Shown here piece by piece: positions 45,526 to 54,100 of a DNA stretch of 64,000 nucleotides; the first letter of the stretch is position 1; each line of letters starts with the position of its first letter. The stretch lies in assembly GCF_013404085.1 (NCBI RefSeq), contig NZ_JABFHO010000001.1:3981501-4045500 (forward strand), given 5' to 3'. The position numbers and the translations under genes were made by a program. Below the pieces are notes generated by a model. The model was not told the DNA's origin. It did not search any database and worked only from the letters and a program-made list of their open reading frames with translations. The stretch is from Winogradskyella helgolandensis (GTDB lineage Bacteria > Bacteroidota > Bacteroidia > Flavobacteriales > Flavobacteriaceae).

Positions 45526-45960
45526 TTATTCTTCTTCGTCAGAAGTAGTTTTGTCTTCTTTTGATGATTCTTCAAGAGAATCCAAAAGATCATTTTTTTG
45601 AAGTAAATTGTACCATTGTACGACTTTCTTAATATCTGAAGGATACACACGATCTTCATCATAATCTGGCAATACTTCAAAGAAAAATTCCTCTAAAGTA
45701 TCTTTACTATCCTTATGACTGATAGACGTTGGTTGTCCTCCTTCTTTTTCTTTCACCTTTTTAAGAACCTCTCTTAAAGGCACTTCTTCGGCTAAAGTAT
45801 AAATAGCTATTTCGCTAAGAATACTAATATTACTGTGAGCACCAACTGTGATGCGTTTTTTGTCAATTAACGATTCTACAACAGCACCTGTTCTAGTTTG
45901 CGTTACGATTTGGTATAAACCTGGTTTCCCAGAAATAGATAAAATTTTGTCTAAGCTCAT
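45526..45960 (-). CDS. DUF5606 protein
   Basis: A 144-residue soluble protein of the DUF5606 family. The N-terminal half is a small beta barrel-like domain (LSISGKPGLYQIVTQTRTGAV, ITVGAHSNISIL), followed by a helical part (EEFFFEVLPDYDEDRVYPSDIKK) and an acidic tail. The function is unknown. It sits between def and mazG with gaps of 10 and 2 bases, so it is cotranscribed with both. The beta domain is reminiscent of small RNA- or nucleotide-binding barrels, which is a guess only. Confidence 0.82.
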   Translation of the reverse strand: MSLDKILSISGKPGLYQIVTQTRTGAVVESLIDKKRITVGAHSNISILSEIAIYTLAEEVPLREVLKKVKEKEGGQPTSISHKDSKDTLEEFFFEVLPDYDEDRVYPSDIKKVVQWYNLLQKNDLLDSLEESSKEDKTTSDEEE

Positions 45961-45970
45961 ATATATTTTA

Positions 45971-46561
45971 TTAACGTCTCTTGCTCATTGCAGGAAATCG
46001 CATTCTGTAATCAATTTTAATCTTACCTTTTGAAATATTGGTAAGTCGTCCTTTTATTAAACGCTTTTTAAATGATGATAATTTATCTGTAAATAAAATG
46101 CCTTCGATATGGTCGTATTCATGTTGAATAACGCGCGCTATTAATCCATCATATTCTTCAACATGAGTCTCAAAATTCTCATCTTGATATTGAATTTTAA
46201 TCTTTGGCTGTCTAAAAACATCCTCTCTAACATCTGGAATACTTAAACAACCTTCGTTAAAAGCCCATTCATCTCCTTCTTCTTCTAAAATCTGAGCATT
46301 AATAAATGTTTTCTTGAAGTTCTTCATTTTTGCACTCTCTTCTTCAGAAAGATCTTCATCATCTGCAAAAGGACTTGTATCTACTAAAAACAACCGAATT
46401 GCTAAACCAATTTGAGGAGCAGCTAAACCAACACCATATGCACCATACATGGTTTCGTACATATTATCGATAAGCTCATTTAATTTCGGATAATCTTTAT
46501 CAATTTCCTTGGCCTCTTTCTTCAAAACAGCATCGCCATAGGCTACGATAGGTAAAATCAT
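45971..46561 (-). CDS. def: Peptide deformylase
   Basis: A 196-residue metalloenzyme removing the formyl group from new proteins. All three motifs are present: GVGLAAPQIG (43-52), EGCLSIPDV with the metal Cys, and QHEYDHIEG with the two metal His and the catalytic Glu. Residues about 78-90 hold an acidic insertion (FADDEDLSEEESAKM) that I recall in flavobacterial deformylases. It leads the def-DUF5606-mazG operon and has its own promoter. Confidence 0.96.
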   Translation of the reverse strand: MILPIVAYGDAVLKKEAKEIDKDYPKLNELIDNMYETMYGAYGVGLAAPQIGLAIRLFLVDTSPFADDEDLSEEESAKMKNFKKTFINAQILEEEGDEWAFNEGCLSIPDVREDVFRQPKIKIQYQDENFETHVEEYDGLIARVIQHEYDHIEGILFTDKLSSFKKRLIKGRLTNISKGKIKIDYRMRFPAMSKRR

Positions 46562-46581
46562 AATTCATTTATTTTCGGGTG

Positions 46582-46613
46582 CAAAAGTACCAAATTCTAA
46601 CATAATATTTCAA
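46582..46613 (-). promoter_or_regulatory. Promoter of def operon
   Basis: Reverse strand TTG at about 46613-46611, 21 bases, then TACTTTTG (46589-46582), 20 bases before the ATG. Both boxes fit the Bacteroidota consensus. Confidence 0.7.
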
Positions 46614-46696
46614 CTTTCAAAAACTAAATTCCATTATGTTTTCTATAGAAGATGCAAAGATTTAATACTTTTTACGTTACATTTTTTACTAAATAC

Positions 46697-47113
46697 TTAA
46701 AATTGACTACTAGAAAGATAACTCTGTAGAATAAGCGTTGCGCTAATTTCATCAACCAAAGCCTTATTCTTACGTTGTTTTTTCTTCAATCCACTATCTA
46801 TCATTGTTTGAAATGCCATTTTAGACGTAAAGCGTTCATCCACACGATCCACAGGGATTTCAGGAATAGCTTTTGATAATTGCACTAAAAACTTCTGAAT
46901 ATAGACTTCACTTTCCGAAGCCGAATTATCCATTTGCTTTGGCAAACCAACGACTATCTTCTCCACTTTTTCAGTTGATATGTAATTTTTTAAAAACGGA
47001 AGCAGCGCTTTAGTCTCTACTGTGGTAAGACCAGATGCAATGATTTGCATTTCATCTGTAACTGCTAATCCTGTTCGTTTTGTGCCATAATCAATGGCTA
47101 AAATTCGTCCCAT
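46697..47113 (-). CDS. ruvX: Putative Holliday junction resolvase RuvX (YqgF)
   Basis: A 138-residue RNase H-fold nuclease, related to pre-16S rRNA processing enzymes and to Holliday junction resolvases. The start MGRILAIDYGTKRTGLA holds the first catalytic Asp (Asp8); VVGLPKQMDNSASE and VDERFTSK follow; the last Asp is in LVDEISATLIL. Its start codon is fixed by the family, and a perfect -7 box ends only 5 bases upstream. It precedes the def operon by 135 bases, within which def has its own promoter. Confidence 0.93.
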   Translation of the reverse strand: MGRILAIDYGTKRTGLAVTDEMQIIASGLTTVETKALLPFLKNYISTEKVEKIVVGLPKQMDNSASESEVYIQKFLVQLSKAIPEIPVDRVDERFTSKMAFQTMIDSGLKKKQRKNKALVDEISATLILQSYLSSSQF

Positions 47114-47118
47114 AAATG

Positions 47119-47126
47119 CAAAGATA
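47119..47126 (-). promoter_or_regulatory. -7 box of ruvX
   Basis: Reverse strand TATCTTTG, a perfect match, ending 5 bases before the start codon: the transcript would have almost no leader. Confidence 0.7.
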
Positions 47127-47134
47127 ACGCAATA

Positions 47135-47166
47135 AAAAACGCTTCTTAAAAAAAAGAAGCGTTTTT
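47135..47166. terminator. Hairpin in the divergent ruvX-dapD region
   Basis: Perfect 13-bp stem AAAAACGCTTCTT (47135-47147) with its complement (47154-47166), with A and T runs on both sides. It follows no known gene, since ruvX and dapD both point away, so it may end an unseen short transcript. Confidence 0.7.
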
Positions 47167-47457
47167 AAAATAATCAATTAAACCAAATTAATCATATGAT
47201 ATATTCCCTCTAAAAAATAAATCATTGTGATAATTATACTTAAGACACCACTTATTTACGTTGGTCACATTTTAAATATATTATAAAAAAGAAAACTCCT
47301 CAATTAATGGGGAGAGGAGTTTTCAACATTAGCTATTAGTTAAATTTTTAGATACCTATGAGAAATATCAAAGCATTTAATTAGTATTAAGACACCACCT
47401 TTATTAAAACGTCACATTTTTTATTGAAAAGTATTTTAGCTTCAATTATTATAAAAG
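47167..47457. other. Divergent intergenic region with bipartite direct repeats and a second hairpin
   Basis: Two 34-base direct repeats (47240-47273 and 47387-47420) share TTAAGACACCAC at one end and GTCACATTTT at the other, with unlike 12-base centres. Between them lies an 11-bp stem (47291-47301 with 47314-47324). No convincing open frame was found; a 19-codon frame from a GTG at 47227 is too weak to call. Promoter boxes at the two edges belong to ruvX and dapD. Confidence 0.7.
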
Positions 47458-47465
47458 TATCTTTG
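47458..47465 (+). promoter_or_regulatory. -7 box of dapD
   Basis: TATCTTTG, perfect match, 13 bases before the ATG; TTTA 19-20 bases upstream could be the -33 box. Confidence 0.7.
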
Positions 47466-47478
47466 ATGTCAAAACACA

Positions 47479-48303
47479 ATGGAAAATATGAAACAATTAC
47501 AATCTGTTATAGAAAATGCCTGGGACGATCGTTCTCTTTTAACTAATCAAGTAACCATAGATGCTATTAGAAGTGTCGTTGACCTTGTTGATGCTGGTAC
47601 ATTGCGTGTCGCAGAACCAACAGACAATGGATGGCAAGTAAACGAATGGGTAAAAAAAGCCGTTGTTTTATATTTCCCAATTCAGAAAATGGAAACATTT
47701 GAAGTTGGTATTTTTGAATATCATGATAAAATTCCTTTAAAACGTGGTTATGCTGAAAAAGGAATTAGAGTGGTTCCTCATGCCGTTGCACGACATGGAG
47801 CTTATATTTCTTCTGGTACTATTTTAATGCCAAGTTATGTAAATATTGGCGCCTATGTAGATGAAGGTACGATGGTAGATACTTGGGCTACTGTTGGTAG
47901 TTGTGCACAAATTGGTAAAAATGTTCACCTTTCTGGAGGTGTTGGAATTGGTGGAGTTTTAGAACCTTTACAAGCGGCTCCTGTAATTATTGAAGATGGT
48001 GCATTTATAGGCTCTCGTTGTATTGTTGTTGAAGGTGTACGTGTAGAAAAAGAAGCGGTTTTAGGCGCTAACGTTGTTTTAACAATGAGTACTAAAATTA
48101 TAGATGTTACTGGTGACGAACCTGTAGAAACTAAAGGTGTTGTACCTGCACGTTCTGTTGTAATTCCTGGTAGCTATACTAAAAAGTTTGCTGCTGGCGA
48201 ATTTCAAGTACCTTGTGCTTTAATTATTGGGAAGCGTAAAGAAAGTACAAATAAGAAAACATCTTTAAATGATGCATTGCGCGAGTATGATGTAGCCGTT
48301 TAA
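47479..48303 (+). CDS. dapD: 2,3,4,5-tetrahydropyridine-2,6-dicarboxylate N-succinyltransferase
   Basis: A 274-residue left-handed beta-helix acyltransferase in the succinylase branch of diaminopimelate and lysine synthesis. Residues 1-95 are the helical N-terminal domain (VIENAWDDRSLL); about 100-225 are hexapeptide repeats (IGAYVDEGTMVDTWATVGSC, IGKNVHLSGGVGIGGVLEP); the C-terminus carries ALIIGKRKEST. An alternative ATG three codons later is equally possible. It is a single gene with its own promoter. Confidence 0.96.
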   Translation: MENMKQLQSVIENAWDDRSLLTNQVTIDAIRSVVDLVDAGTLRVAEPTDNGWQVNEWVKKAVVLYFPIQKMETFEVGIFEYHDKIPLKRGYAEKGIRVVPHAVARHGAYISSGTILMPSYVNIGAYVDEGTMVDTWATVGSCAQIGKNVHLSGGVGIGGVLEPLQAAPVIIEDGAFIGSRCIVVEGVRVEKEAVLGANVVLTMSTKIIDVTGDEPVETKGVVPARSVVIPGSYTKKFAAGEFQVPCALIIGKRKESTNKKTSLNDALREYDVAV

Positions 48304-48478
48304 TTTGAAGGAAAATAAAATTGTTTTATAGACTGATGGTTGGATTCTACGTTTAGAATTATTCAACGCTATTACCATGAATAAACTAAGTAACTCCTTT
48401 ATGTTTTTATAAAGGCAGACTGTTTTGGTTATCGGTTTGAATAATGAACTTCGTTTAAATTCAATTTAACATAAAAAA

Positions 48479-48506
48479 TTGACACCAAATTTTTGTTTTA
48501 TATTTA
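48479..48506 (+). promoter_or_regulatory. Promoter of the glycan cluster (first three genes)
   Basis: TTG at 48479-48481, 17 bases, then TATATTTA at 48499-48506, 17 bases before the ATG. The three genes that follow are closely spaced. Confidence 0.55.
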
Positions 48507-48523
48507 ACTAAACAACTTGAATA

Positions 48524-49435
48524 ATGCCTAATAAAATACGTCGCAGCTTATTAAGACAGTTACGAAAAATGCGTTTTTTACCTTCTAAGTTATATGTACA
48601 ATATCATTACGAATATTTTTCTGGTAAGAAGTTAAACCTTCAAAACCCCAAAGAATTCAACGCAAAAATAGAATGGTATAAAGTGTTTTATAGGCCAAAG
48701 ATATTAAACACCTTAGTAGACAAGTATGAAGTTAGGCATGTTATAGAAAACACAATCGGTAAAAATTATCTTAATGAAATTTATGGAGTTTACGACAATG
48801 CTGAAGATATTCCGTTTAAAGACTTACCCAACCAATTTGTAATAAAGGCAACACACTCAAGCGGACACAATGTAATTGTTAAGGACAAATCTCAACTAGA
48901 CATTAAAAAAGTGTCTAAGAAGTTAAAAAAGTGGATTAAGGTTAATCAGTATTACAGAATGGGTCAAGAATGGGCTTATAAAGATGTAAAACCGAGATAC
49001 ATTATTGAGAAATTTTTAAAGCAAGATGACAAAAGTACCTTAATCGATTATAAATTTTACTGCTTTAATGGTGAACCTAAATTTATAGATGTCCACATAG
49101 ACAGAGAAGAAGACCACAAACAAGGCTGCTTTGATTTAGATTTTAAGGTGTTACCATTTGGAAAAAGTAAGACTTATAAGAGTATTTCTGACGGAATCCC
49201 AAAACCTACGAATCTTAAAGAAATGATAGATTTAGCTGAAATCTTATCTAAAAACCTTCCTTTTGTTAGAGTAGATTTTTACTCTGTAAATGGTAAAACT
49301 ATATTTGGAGAAATGACGTTCTACCCATCTGATGCTAGAAAAGAGTTTTATCCAGATGAATACAATACTATTATTGGAGATTATTTTGAATTGCCTAAAC
49401 TTGAAAATGGTCAAAACGTAATTACTAAATTTTAA
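48524..49435 (+). CDS. TupA-like ATP-grasp protein, surface-glycan biosynthesis
   Basis: A 303-residue cytosolic protein of the TupA-like ATP-grasp family. ATP-grasp features: VIKATHSSGHNVIVKD for phosphate and base binding, IIEKFL at the hinge, DYKFYCFNGEPKFIDVH, and the metal-binding end VRVDFYSVNGKTIFGEMTFYP. TupA from Bacillus helps build teichuronopeptide by amide ligation; relatives in glycan clusters probably attach amino acids or other acyl groups to sugars. It has a basic N-terminus and leads a three-gene run with a Stealth protein and a CDP-glycerol-type transferase. Confidence 0.85.
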   Translation: MPNKIRRSLLRQLRKMRFLPSKLYVQYHYEYFSGKKLNLQNPKEFNAKIEWYKVFYRPKILNTLVDKYEVRHVIENTIGKNYLNEIYGVYDNAEDIPFKDLPNQFVIKATHSSGHNVIVKDKSQLDIKKVSKKLKKWIKVNQYYRMGQEWAYKDVKPRYIIEKFLKQDDKSTLIDYKFYCFNGEPKFIDVHIDREEDHKQGCFDLDFKVLPFGKSKTYKSISDGIPKPTNLKEMIDLAEILSKNLPFVRVDFYSVNGKTIFGEMTFYPSDARKEFYPDEYNTIIGDYFELPKLENGQNVITKF

Positions 49436-49481
49436 TAGACCGACTATGAATCATTTTTTGTTTAACTAAGTAATTGATACT

Positions 49482-50423
49482 ATGACGAAGGACATTATAG
49501 AGGAATATCCCATAGACGCAGTTATTCTTTGGGTAGATGGAAATGACGACAATCATAAAGCCAAAATGCTGCCTTATTTAGAAGATAAAGCTAAAATTAA
49601 TTCTGAAAAATTTAGAACACGTTATGACCAAGTGAATGAAATTAACTTCACCATTGATTCTATTTTAAAATATGCTCCTTACGTTAGAAATATTCACATT
49701 ATAACCGATAATCAAACACCAGATTTTTTAAAAAACAGTAAAGACGACACGTATAAGAAGGTTTCTATTGTTGATCACAAAGTTGTTTTTAAAGATTATG
49801 AAGACTATCTACCTACGTTTAACTGCAGACCTATTGAAACCTGTTTATTCAGAATTCCTGATTTAGCGGAACATTTCATCTATTTTAATGATGATTTCTT
49901 TTTAATAAATGAAACAAAACCCAGTGATTTCTTTAAAAATGGTCTTCCTATTTTAAGAGGAAAATGGTTAAAATTTGATAAGGATATTTTCTATAAAAAA
50001 TTCAAGAAACGAAGAGTTGGTCATAAATCTATTCAGCAAAATGCTGCTCGACTAGCCGGATTTAAAAAATATTACAATTTTAAGCACACACCACATCCGC
50101 TTAGAAAATCGACATTTGAAACCTATTTTGAAGCCAACGAAGATGTGCTTATAGAAAACATAAAACATCGCTTTAGAAAAACAAGTCAATTTACACCTCA
50201 AGGCTTAGCGAATCATTTAGAAATAAAAAACAAAACATGTTATTTTAAAGATGATCTTCAACTGATGTATTTCAGATCTTATAAAAAACCGTTGTTTTGG
50301 TATCGATTTAAATTAAATGTAAAAACTAAAGGGAAATTATTCTTAGGTCTTCAAAGTTTAGATCGCAGTCCTCCTCACATTTTAGAATATATAATAGGTT
50401 GGCTAGAAGAGCGTATGCGCTAA
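49482..50423 (+). CDS. Stealth-family sugar-phosphate transferase
   Basis: A 313-residue Stealth protein. CR1 is IDAVILWVDGND (11-22), CR2 spans about 45-150 (NEINFTIDSILKYAPYVRNI, YFNDDFFL), CR3 is around HKSIQQNAARLAGF and HTPHPLRK (181-208), and a short CR4-like end follows. Stealth enzymes move sugar-1-phosphate to make phosphodiester-linked capsule or LPS sugars; the family includes GlcNAc-1-phosphotransferase relatives. Donor sugar is unknown. It lies 46 bases after the TupA-like gene and 30 before the next. Confidence 0.9.
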   Translation: MTKDIIEEYPIDAVILWVDGNDDNHKAKMLPYLEDKAKINSEKFRTRYDQVNEINFTIDSILKYAPYVRNIHIITDNQTPDFLKNSKDDTYKKVSIVDHKVVFKDYEDYLPTFNCRPIETCLFRIPDLAEHFIYFNDDFFLINETKPSDFFKNGLPILRGKWLKFDKDIFYKKFKKRRVGHKSIQQNAARLAGFKKYYNFKHTPHPLRKSTFETYFEANEDVLIENIKHRFRKTSQFTPQGLANHLEIKNKTCYFKDDLQLMYFRSYKKPLFWYRFKLNVKTKGKLFLGLQSLDRSPPHILEYIIGWLEERMR

Positions 50424-50453
50424 GAACAACACAGCTTAAACGATAAAAGTAGA

Positions 50454-51533
50454 ATGGATTATAAATTTTTAATATACATTTCTTATAGTTACGCTTTACC
50501 TATTGGCACTCCGTTAGAAAAAGAAATCCTAAATAGAGGATATTCCGTAATGTGGTTTAGCGACCTTAACGATGGTAAAACAGCGTTACAAGGAAAAAAC
50601 AATATATTAGACACTATAGAAAGTGTTGTAAGCTACAAACCAGATATTGTACTAGCTGCAACCAATGATATTCCTGACTTTATTTCAGGATTGAAAGTGC
50701 AGATTTTCCATGGTTTTAATGCCCAAAAACGACCAGAAGGAGACAATAATTTTTCTCATTTCAGAATTCGTGGATTTTTCGATTTGTATTGTACGCAGGG
50801 TCCAACATCTACTATTGGCTTTAAAGAACAACAAAAAAAGCATCCGCATTTTGAAGTTATAGAAACCGGTTGGAGTAAAGTAGACCCTTTATTTCCATTA
50901 AAGACAAAAGCCAAAAGTACGACACCAACTATTATGATTGCCTCTACGTTTACCAAACGTCTAAGTTTAGCACTACAAGACGAGGTTTATAATGAAATTA
51001 AGAGGCTTTCAAATACTGATGAGTACAAATTTATCATGGTACTTCATCCAAAATTACCCAATGCTATAAAAGAGAAATGGAAATTATTAGAGAATAAAAA
51101 TTTCACCTATTATAACACCACCGATTTAATTCCTCTATTTAAGGCATCTGATATTATGTTTGCTGATACAACATCTGCAATTCAAGAATTTTTACTTCAA
51201 AAAAAACCTGTAGTAACTTATAATCACACCTTTAATCACAATTATCTTATAAATATCACTTCAGCAGAAGCTATTGAAACTGCATTTACACAAGCATTAA
51301 ATCCTTCATTGAATTTAACAAAAAGCATAGAAGCATTTATTGAGCAATTACATCCGTATTTTGATGGCGAATCTAGTAAACGTGTTGTGGATGCTTGCCT
51401 AACCTTTTTACATAAAGACAAACGATATTTAAAAAAGAAACCGCTCAACCTTATTAGGAAGTATAAAATAAGAAAACGTCTTGGCTACTTTACGTTTAAG
51501 AGCTATTCTAAAGCATATACTTTAGAGAAATAG
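50454..51533 (+). CDS. CDP-glycerol glycerophosphotransferase-like protein
   Basis: A 359-residue GT-B-fold enzyme resembling CDP-glycerol:poly(glycerophosphate) transferases of teichoic-acid synthesis. Visible signs are QIFHGFNAQKRPE, TGWSKVDPLF, MVLHPKLPNAI, and SDIMFADTTSAIQEFLLQKKPVV, whose DTTS(A) region binds the nucleotide. The usual N-terminal membrane part is absent. It probably adds a glycerol- or ribitol-phosphate-like group to a surface glycan; the donor is inferred from the family only. Convergent with the next gene, 2 bases apart. Confidence 0.85.
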   Translation: MDYKFLIYISYSYALPIGTPLEKEILNRGYSVMWFSDLNDGKTALQGKNNILDTIESVVSYKPDIVLAATNDIPDFISGLKVQIFHGFNAQKRPEGDNNFSHFRIRGFFDLYCTQGPTSTIGFKEQQKKHPHFEVIETGWSKVDPLFPLKTKAKSTTPTIMIASTFTKRLSLALQDEVYNEIKRLSNTDEYKFIMVLHPKLPNAIKEKWKLLENKNFTYYNTTDLIPLFKASDIMFADTTSAIQEFLLQKKPVVTYNHTFNHNYLINITSAEAIETAFTQALNPSLNLTKSIEAFIEQLHPYFDGESSKRVVDACLTFLHKDKRYLKKKPLNLIRKYKIRKRLGYFTFKSYSKAYTLEK

Positions 51534-51535
51534 CA

Positions 51536-52360
51536 TCATGCTTTATGAATTCCGTATTTTGTATGGGTGCACTTTTCACGCTTAGTTTCCTGTCTAATTT
51601 TTTTATTTAGCAACAAGGCTCCTTCATTCTTATAAGGTCTATCATGATGTAAATGAACACAAATGGCACTATAACGTATTTGTATAAACTTGATACCATT
51701 GTGCATCATACGCTCCCCTACTTCTCTGTCCTCTCCTCCATATTTCATACGCTCGTCAAAACCATTAACTGCTAGAATATCACTTTTCCAACACGATACA
51801 TTCATACCGTCAAAAGTGGCTTTTGTTGGAGTTATAAAGTTTAAAAAGTTTGCTTTTGCATTGGATGTTGTCAACTTATTCATTTTAAAAGTTTTTGGCT
51901 GCCCTTCAGCAATCAACCAATCCTTTTCAAAACAGTTTTGCTGTCTAATTACTTGATCATTTATTTTCCTAGAAACGTCCTCTGTTAGTTTAAAGTAACC
52001 ACCAGAGAGTGCCTTTCTTAATTGCCTTAATTTTAAATGGGTTTCAACAAAATCTTTACGAGCAATACAATCTCCATCTGTAAAAATTAAATAGTCAGCG
52101 TTTGAAGTTACAATGGCTTTATTTAAAATTTTTGTTTTCTGAAAACCATCGTCTTCTTGCCAAACGTGAATAACTTTTAAATCTGTACGCTCAGTAAATA
52201 AATCTATAACAGTCTTTGTTCTTTTATCAGAACCATCGTCTGCAATAATAACTTCAAAATTCCTAGTGGTTTGAATATCAAAACTGAGCAACACCAATTT
52301 AAGCCATTCTGGTTTATTGAAGGTACTTATAATTATAGTTGCTTGTAGATTAGATTGCAT
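51536..52360 (-). CDS. Glycosyltransferase family 2 (1)
   Basis: A 274-residue GT-A-fold glycosyltransferase. IIISTFNKPEWLKLVL begins the fold, VIIADDGSDKRT binds the nucleotide, IFTDGDCIAR holds the DxD-type metal site, and GGEDREVGERM the ED-type catalytic region with the extra C-terminal galactosyltransferase-like part. Soluble. It diverges from the next glycosyltransferase over 40 bases and ends 2 bases from the previous gene. Likely transfers a hexose onto LPS core or capsule. Confidence 0.88.
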   Translation of the reverse strand: MQSNLQATIIISTFNKPEWLKLVLLSFDIQTTRNFEVIIADDGSDKRTKTVIDLFTERTDLKVIHVWQEDDGFQKTKILNKAIVTSNADYLIFTDGDCIARKDFVETHLKLRQLRKALSGGYFKLTEDVSRKINDQVIRQQNCFEKDWLIAEGQPKTFKMNKLTTSNAKANFLNFITPTKATFDGMNVSCWKSDILAVNGFDERMKYGGEDREVGERMMHNGIKFIQIRYSAICVHLHHDRPYKNEGALLLNKKIRQETKREKCTHTKYGIHKA

Positions 52361-52364
52361 TTAG

Positions 52365-52381
52365 CAAAAATACTATTTTTA
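52365..52381. promoter_or_regulatory. Back-to-back divergent -7 boxes between two glycosyltransferase genes
   Basis: Plus strand AAAAATACTATTTTT (52366-52380) is a perfect palindrome around one C. Read on the reverse strand it gives TATTTTTG (52372-52365), 4 bases before that ATG; on the plus strand TATTTTTA (52374-52381) precedes the other gene by 19 bases. Confidence 0.6.
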
Positions 52382-52400
52382 CAGCATTGAAATCAACAAC

Positions 52401-53165
52401 ATGCTAAAACTGTCTGGAGTCATTATCACTTTTAATGAAGAACGCAACATTGAACACTGTTTGCAATCTTTAGCTAATGTGGTAGATGAAATTGTTGTTG
52501 TAGATTCATTTTCTACAGATAGAACTAAAGCCATTTGTGAACAGTTTAACGTCAAATTTATTGAACAAAAATTCTTGGGTTATATAGAACAAAAGAATTT
52601 TGCCTTATCACAAGCAAACTACGACCATATTGTATCATTAGATGGTGACGAAGCCTTATCTAAGACACTCCAGAAATCAATTATTGATCTAAAATCGAAT
52701 TGGAAACTTGATGGATATTATGCCAATCGTTTCAATAACTTTTGTGGACAATGGATTAAGCATTCTGATTGGTATCCTAATAAAAAATTACGTGTTTTTG
52801 ATAGAAGATGTGCCGAATGGAAAGGAATTAATCCACACGACAATGTGCAACTACATGATTCCAACTCCAAATCAGGACATTTAAAAGGTGACATTTTACA
52901 TAAAACCTACCAAACTTATTCGGAGTTTAATCAGAAGACAGAATATTTTTCGACTATTGCAGCACAAGCCTATTTCGATTCTGGGAAAAAAGCTTCTGTA
53001 TTAAACGTTATTTGGAATCCAACTTGGGCATTTTTTAAATCCTATGTTTTAAAACTCGGATTTTTAGATGGATTTAATGGTTTTGTTATTGGTGTCCAAA
53101 CGGCCAATATTACCTTTTTAAAATACGCTAAGTTAAGAGAACTGCAGCAAACAAATAGAAAATAA
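52401..53165 (+). CDS. Glycosyltransferase family 2 (2), LPS-core type
   Basis: A 254-residue GT2 enzyme of the WaaE/KdtX-like group that adds glucose to inner-core LPS in other bacteria. Motifs: SGVIITFNEERNIEHCL, VVVDSFSTDRT, HIVSLDGDEAL (DxD type), and a conserved HNHxxxF-like part at INPHDNVQLHD and HKTYQTYSEF. The C-terminus has a hydrophobic segment (WNPTWAFFKSYVLKLGFLDG), likely membrane-associated. It ends one base before the stop of the convergent kinase gene. Confidence 0.88.
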   Translation: MLKLSGVIITFNEERNIEHCLQSLANVVDEIVVVDSFSTDRTKAICEQFNVKFIEQKFLGYIEQKNFALSQANYDHIVSLDGDEALSKTLQKSIIDLKSNWKLDGYYANRFNNFCGQWIKHSDWYPNKKLRVFDRRCAEWKGINPHDNVQLHDSNSKSGHLKGDILHKTYQTYSEFNQKTEYFSTIAAQAYFDSGKKASVLNVIWNPTWAFFKSYVLKLGFLDGFNGFVIGVQTANITFLKYAKLRELQQTNRK

Positions 53166-53927
53166 TTATTTTCTCCAAAATCTCAATTTCTTCTTTATAC
53201 GCTGTTTCTTGTGATGTTTTGCCTGAAAAGCTTCAGTAGCATCCCACATTATATTTACGATTTTATCATAATCTTCGCCTGAAACTTTAGCATACTCATC
53301 ACTCATCACTTCTACCATCGATTTATGAATCGTTAATCGGTCGAAGTTTTTAATACGATCCTCAAAGCTCATAGGTTTAAATTCCATACGATTTAAATCC
53401 ACTAAAAAGAACTCATAACCATCAGCTACCTTTTTTATTAAAGTGTTTCCTGGAGAATGATCTAAGAATTTAATGCCTTTTTCATGCAATTGATATGTAA
53501 ACCTTGTAAATGCTCTCAAAATAGCATCGTAATCTGGGTAATTAAAATCGTGTGTAAGTTCTCTATAGGTTAAATCGCAATCTACTTGTTCAGACAAATA
53601 ATAACTTTTTTTAAATAGAAAAAGCGTTTTAAATTCATAATAAGCAATCGGTTCAGGTGTGCCTATTCCTCGCTTTTTAAGCTCTAATCCATATTCGTAT
53701 GAGCGTTGTGCCTTACTTTTTCTAAAAAACTTATAGGCTATTTGATTAACGATATTAGGAATTTTAAAGGATTTTATATTCACCTGAAAATCCTTCAACT
53801 TAAAGAGCCTAAGAGAATTCCGCTTTTGATCACCAAAAGGCGTTCCTTCAGTTTCAAAATTTTGAATAAAATAATCCAATTTCTCTTTGGAATCCTTGTA
53901 TTCAGTTCTAATTCTAATCGTTTTCAT
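53166..53927 (-). CDS. WaaP/Kdo-kinase-like LPS kinase
   Basis: A 253-residue protein-kinase-like protein of the lipopolysaccharide kinase family. The ATP-binding Lys is probably in FQVNIKSFK, the hinge is around YLSEQVDCD, the catalytic loop is FLDHSPGNTL with Asp and Asn, and LVDLNRMEF supplies the metal Asp. Such kinases phosphorylate Kdo or heptose in the LPS inner core. The basic C-terminal tail (KHHKKQRIKKK) may dock it to membrane. Convergent with a LPS-core-type glycosyltransferase, which supports the LPS role. Confidence 0.85.
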   Translation of the reverse strand: MKTIRIRTEYKDSKEKLDYFIQNFETEGTPFGDQKRNSLRLFKLKDFQVNIKSFKIPNIVNQIAYKFFRKSKAQRSYEYGLELKKRGIGTPEPIAYYEFKTLFLFKKSYYLSEQVDCDLTYRELTHDFNYPDYDAILRAFTRFTYQLHEKGIKFLDHSPGNTLIKKVADGYEFFLVDLNRMEFKPMSFEDRIKNFDRLTIHKSMVEVMSDEYAKVSGEDYDKIVNIMWDATEAFQAKHHKKQRIKKKLRFWRK

Positions 53928-54100
53928 TTAGCAATATTACAATTTTTAATAATTTTTGCCGTGAATATTTTTATCATATTAAAAGTAAAGAAATAAATGG
54001 AACCATTTTAAAACATAATTGGTAAACCCTATATTTACAACGCTAAGAATCGCGTTTTTTTTATTTTGAATTATAGAACATTAAAAGCGCTTGTTATATT

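Noticed and set aside
47227..47286. A 19-codon leader-peptide gene before dapD acting in lysine attenuation
   Set aside because: It has few Lys codons, a GTG start without a ribosome site, and attenuation of this kind is not established in Bacteroidota.
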